Positions 4,006-6,623 of a stretch of 6,623 nucleotides of DNA are shown one piece after another; within the stretch, counting starts at the first letter, position 1; each line of letters opens with the position of its first letter. The notes under the pieces were generated by a model. It did not search any database. It saw only the letters and a list, made by a program, of their open reading frames with translations, and was not told the origin of the DNA. Position numbers and translations under genes: made by a program. Source of the DNA: DAOTWP01 sp034435675 (GTDB lineage Bacteria > Chloroflexota > Anaerolineae > Aggregatilineales > Phototrophicaceae); NCBI GenBank assembly GCA_034435675.1, contig DAOTWP010000053.1, positions 1-6,623 on the forward strand. Direction: 5' to 3'.

Positions 4006-6336
4006 ATGAGCCTTTATCGGAAACTGCTGCCAGCGCTGCTACTGCTGCTGGTGCTGCTGCCCGGCGTGGGCGCGGCGCGTGCCCAGGGCGACCTGCCCGA
4101 TGCCGTGATCGCCAATGACGAGGGCGGCGTGCAGCGCGTCGTCGGAGAAGCGATTGTCACCAACCCGAACGTCAAGCGCGTCTATGAAGTGCCGATTGTC
4201 CTGCTGGAAGACCAGGCGGGGTTTGTGGCGCGTGATACTGATTTTGTTCTGCCGCCAGAATCGCAGGTGATCGGGCAGTTCACCGAAGATTTCTTCGCGG
4301 AAGAAGCCATCGGCTATCGCGTGGCACTGCCGATTGCCCCGGCAGGCACCCTGCTGGACGTGGACAACGACGGCGCGAGCAGCCCCGGCGTGCAGATTTA
4401 TCAGGTGGCGCTGTGGCGCGATACCTTCGGCAATCCGTTTGTCGAGGAGCGCGAGGGCACGGGCTGGTCAACCGCCTACAGCTCGGCGGTGGTCAGCGAA
4501 GACCCGGCAATTTATCTGGAAATCACCGGCGGCAATCTGCTCATCTTTGCGCCGGATGACCAGCAGGGCTTCCCGTCCGGCTTTGGCGACGACGGGCTGT
4601 TGTTCACCGACGACGATCCGGTGGTGCGTATTCCGCAGGGCTGGACTGCCGTCAATCTCGACAGTGACACCTTCACCTTTGACCGTTCGAACACGGTGGA
4701 TTTCACCCTGTTTGAGCCGGAAAGCCTCGAAATCAACGACTTCTCCGGCATGAGCTATGCCGAGGCATTCACCGCGCTGGTAGATGTTTTCCGTGCGGAA
4801 TACTCATTCACCGAGTACAAGGCTGTTGACTGGGATGCGCTGCTGGCAGAATTCCTGCCGCGCTTTGAACAGGCGGATGCCGATGAGGATTACGAGGCGT
4901 ATGTGCTGGCGCTGCGCGATTTCACCTGGGCAATCCCGGATGGGCACTTGCAGGTGATTGAGCCGGGCACAAACGTGCAGACGCAGGGTTTCCTCGACTC
5001 GACGGATGGCGGTTATGGCATTGCGATCATCGAACTGGATGACGGGCGTGTGATCGTCAATTTCCTGCTGGAAGGCAGCCCCGCAGACGCAGCAGGCATC
5101 GAACTCGGCGCGGAAATCACCGCGTGGGATGGCGTGCCGATTGGTGACGCCCTGAGTGCCGTGCAGCCCTATGGCACGTTCAGCAGCCCCGCCAGCCTGC
5201 GCTTCCAGCAGGCGCGCTACATCACCCGCGCGCCAATGGGCACCATCGGCAAAATCAGCTATATCAACCCCGGTGAGGACGATGTGCAGATTGCCACACT
5301 GGAAGTGGTTAACGAACGCGACAGTTTCGCCTATTCGTCGGTCAATCGTGGGCGGGTGTTCACCGCGCCGCCGGTGGAATACCGTTTTCTGGACAACGGC
5401 TATGCTTATGTGAAGGTCAACACCTTTGCCGGGTTTGAAACGCTGATTGTCGAAACGTGGGAATACTTCCTGGCGCAGGTGCGCAGCGAAGGCGCGCCGG
5501 GCATCATCGTTGATCTGCGGCAGAACGGCGGCGGCTTCACGTTTATCGCCACGCGGCTGGCGTCGTACTTCTTCAACGACGAAATCGAAATCCTCTATGG
5601 CGAGGATTACAACCAGTACACGGGCGAGTTCTTCCGCAGCCCGTTCCCAACCACCATCGAACCGCCCGCGCCGGAACTGCGCTATCAGGGTCCGGTGGCG
5701 GTGCTGGTGGGGCAGGCATGCAGCAGCGCCTGCGAATTTTTCGCCTACCACTTCACCGTGCAGGATCGCGCGGCGATTGTCGGGCAGTATGCCACCAACG
5801 GATTGGGCGGTGGCTGGTATCCGACGCTGATGCCCGACGGCGTGCAGATGGCAGTGCCGACGAGCCGCCGTGTGGATTTGAACGGCGACATCGTCATTGA
5901 AGGCACAGGCGTTGTGCCGACGGTGGATGTGCCGGTAGATGAAGAAACGGTCTTCTATGCGGGCGATGTGGTGCTGGATTACGCCGTCGAATACCTGCAA
6001 GCGGCAGCGCTGGACTTTGAGATTGAGGACGGCGGCGAGATTGCGCTGGGCGACACGCTGGAGGGCGAACTGACCCCTGGCACGCGCGTGCGCTACTTCT
6101 TTGCTGGCGCGCCGAGCGACGTGCAGCAGGTGGACATTACCGTAGATAGTGATATGGATGTGATTTTGCGCATCTACCGCGAGGATGGCAGCGAAATGCT
6201 GCTGGAAGCGGGGCTGAATCAGGATTTGATCGGGTTGGGCGTCCCGGCGGGCTTCCCGTTCCTGATTGAAGTCGGCAGCGCGCAGGACGCTGGCGAAGGC
6301 ACATTCAGCCTGACCCTGAGCGCAAGCGACGACTAA
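4006..6336 (+). CDS. Secreted S41-family (tail-specific/tricorn-like) peptidase with PDZ-like and PPC-like domains
   Basis: A 776-residue exported protein. The signal peptide is MSLYRKLLPA plus a leucine-rich core, with an AxA site (Ala24-Arg-Ala26) before Gln27. Residues 30-245 form an Asp-rich region I do not recognise, with a DxDxDG calcium-loop-like motif at 118-123 and GDDGLLFTDDDPV at 194-206. A helical segment (250-312) ends in Asp312-Gly-His314. A PDZ-like part covers about 330-385 (GSPADAAGIELGAEITAWDG). The S41 core follows, with GIIVDLRQNGGG at 499-510, nucleophile Ser574 in CSSACEFF, and IEGTGVVPTVDV at 631-642. Residues 673-774 resemble a pre-peptidase C-terminal (PPC) beta domain. 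The lysine normally 25 residues after the nucleophile in CtpA/Prc enzymes is absent (Gly599). A tricorn/IRBP-like branch using His (perhaps His314) is therefore more likely. It presumably cleaves extracytoplasmic proteins or peptides; its target is unknown. It is monocistronic here, ending in a repeat-rich region. Confidence 0.9.
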   Translation: MSLYRKLLPALLLLLVLLPGVGAARAQGDLPDAVIANDEGGVQRVVGEAIVTNPNVKRVYEVPIVLLEDQAGFVARDTDFVLPPESQVIGQFTEDFFAEEAIGYRVALPIAPAGTLLDVDNDGASSPGVQIYQVALWRDTFGNPFVEEREGTGWSTAYSSAVVSEDPAIYLEITGGNLLIFAPDDQQGFPSGFGDDGLLFTDDDPVVRIPQGWTAVNLDSDTFTFDRSNTVDFTLFEPESLEINDFSGMSYAEAFTALVDVFRAEYSFTEYKAVDWDALLAEFLPRFEQADADEDYEAYVLALRDFTWAIPDGHLQVIEPGTNVQTQGFLDSTDGGYGIAIIELDDGRVIVNFLLEGSPADAAGIELGAEITAWDGVPIGDALSAVQPYGTFSSPASLRFQQARYITRAPMGTIGKISYINPGEDDVQIATLEVVNERDSFAYSSVNRGRVFTAPPVEYRFLDNGYAYVKVNTFAGFETLIVETWEYFLAQVRSEGAPGIIVDLRQNGGGFTFIATRLASYFFNDEIEILYGEDYNQYTGEFFRSPFPTTIEPPAPELRYQGPVAVLVGQACSSACEFFAYHFTVQDRAAIVGQYATNGLGGGWYPTLMPDGVQMAVPTSRRVDLNGDIVIEGTGVVPTVDVPVDEETVFYAGDVVLDYAVEYLQAAALDFEIEDGGEIALGDTLEGELTPGTRVRYFFAGAPSDVQQVDITVDSDMDVILRIYREDGSEMLLEAGLNQDLIGLGVPAGFPFLIEVGSAQDAGEGTFSLTLSASDD

Positions 6337-6361
6337 CGTGCAGCGCTTTGCGTTTTGAACG

Positions 6362-6444
6362 GATTCAGGATCTGTCTGCAACCTCGGACAAGGGGATTAA
6401 GCCCCTTGTTCAGGCAGACCGGTTATGGATCAGTTCTTAATCTG
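6362..6444 (+). repeat. Dispersed hairpin repeat, copy B
   Basis: This copy matches 2597-2679 without gaps at 68 of 83 positions, in the same orientation on the plus strand. Its inner stem is ACAAGGGG 6388-6395 with CCCCTTGT 6402-6409 around a 6-nt loop, and an outer perfect 6-bp stem joins GTCTGC 6374-6379 to GCAGAC 6414-6419. It begins 25 bp after the peptidase stop codon, so it would lie in the transcript's 3' end. No T-run follows. It could act in termination or RNA stability, or be a passive repeat. Confidence 0.8.
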
Positions 6445-6454
6445 TTTGCACGAC

Positions 6455-6510
6455 GTAGGGGGGCGATGTAGGGCGCCGCAGGTGGTGCTTGTAGGGGCGA
6501 TGCATGCTTC
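6455..6510 (+). repeat. Cluster of GTAGGG-type short repeats
   Basis: Three related units occur in 50 bp: GTAGGGGGGCGATG at 6455-6468, GTAGGGCGCC starting at 6468, and GTAGGGGCGATG at 6491-6502. The last runs into GCATGCTTCG. Units like GTAGGGGCGA joined to a GCATGC palindrome resemble dispersed intergenic repeats I know of from Chloroflexota and cyanobacteria. The resemblance is from memory and unverified. Confidence 0.45.
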
Positions 6511-6542
6511 GTCACTACTCGTATTACCCGACTGCCTCTACT

Positions 6543-6594
6543 CGCGTTAGTCCACTTAGTCCACACCCCTTGGGGTGGACTAAGTGGACTAGCG
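6543..6594. repeat. Long near-perfect hairpin with internal tandem duplication
   Basis: The arms at 6548-6564 and 6575-6591 pair perfectly over 17 bp. The stem continues inward past one A-G mismatch with two more pairs, and outward as CGC 6543-6545 with GCG 6592-6594 after a 2-nt bulge. The left arm is itself a tandem repeat, TAGTCCACT followed by TAGTCCAC. No T-run follows on either strand, so a canonical intrinsic terminator is not supported. It may be a MITE-like or REP-like element, a strong RNA stem, or a cruciform-forming protein target. Confidence 0.75.
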
Positions 6595-6623
6595 AAGGGT
6601 CGGTGGTGGCAGGGGGAGCAGGG

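Larger units (their letters stand above)
6337..6623. other. Gene-free, repeat-rich intergenic region
   Basis: No convincing open frame, tRNA or intrinsic terminator with a T-run is seen after the peptidase stop. The stretch holds the 83-bp hairpin repeat (6362-6444), three GTAGGG-type units (6455-6502), a palindromic GCATGC segment near 6498-6510, and a long hairpin (6543-6594). The final 25 bp are G-rich. The density of such elements suggests an intergenic repeat island rather than a lost gene. Confidence 0.6.

Noticed and set aside
4804..6381. A 525-codon open frame on the minus strand, antisense to the peptidase gene
   Set aside because: Its translation is rich in His, Arg, Gln and Ala with no domain or signal, while the plus strand encodes a clear S41 peptidase with signal peptide and ribosome site. 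Long antisense frames are expected opposite GC-rich coding DNA.
6543..6594. Reading the long hairpin as an intrinsic terminator
   Set aside because: Neither strand has a T-run after the stem, and it lies about 200 bp past the peptidase stop codon.

Overview
The window is GC-rich bacterial DNA. It carries five minus-strand genes, the last cut by the window edge, and one large plus-strand gene that diverges from them. No rRNA, tRNA, CRISPR array, transposase or phage gene was seen. A member of Chloroflexota (Anaerolineae-like) is my best guess. It rests on the style of the large secreted S41 peptidase with a C-terminal PPC-like domain, the strong Shine-Dalgarno sites, and intergenic repeats built on GTAGGGG and palindromic units. 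This is an inference from general familiarity, not from a search.

Layout on the minus strand, in the direction of transcription: an extended-SDR/NAD-epimerase-like protein (3758-2691), a 224-bp intergenic stretch with repeats, a HAD-family hydrolase (2466-1675), a shikimate-kinase-fold protein starting 4 nt after the HAD stop (1670-1122), a 93-bp gap with a small hairpin, a carbon-nitrogen (nitrilase-superfamily) hydrolase (1028-246), and the start of a membrane or secreted protein (113 to the window edge). On the plus strand, after a 247-bp divergent promoter region, comes one 776-residue exported S41-type peptidase (4006-6336). The last 287 bp hold no gene but are dense in repeats and hairpins.

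The minus-strand genes look like small-molecule metabolic or house-cleaning enzymes (phosphatase, amidase, oxidoreductase-like). The sequence does not reveal a shared pathway. Only the HAD/kinase-like pair is close enough to argue for translational coupling.

Most worth a second look: (1) the shikimate-kinase-like protein has lost the Walker A Gly-Lys-Ser/Thr core but keeps much of the rest of the fold signature; (2) the SDR has a changed glycine motif and Glu where the catalytic Lys of YxxxK should be; (3) an 83-bp hairpin-forming repeat occurs in two copies, just beyond the stop codons of the SDR and peptidase genes, bracketing both; (4) a long near-perfect hairpin with an internal 9-bp duplication lies at 6543-6594; (5) the S41 peptidase lacks the Ser/Lys-dyad lysine. 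I see no clear new defence, mobile or biosynthetic system here.
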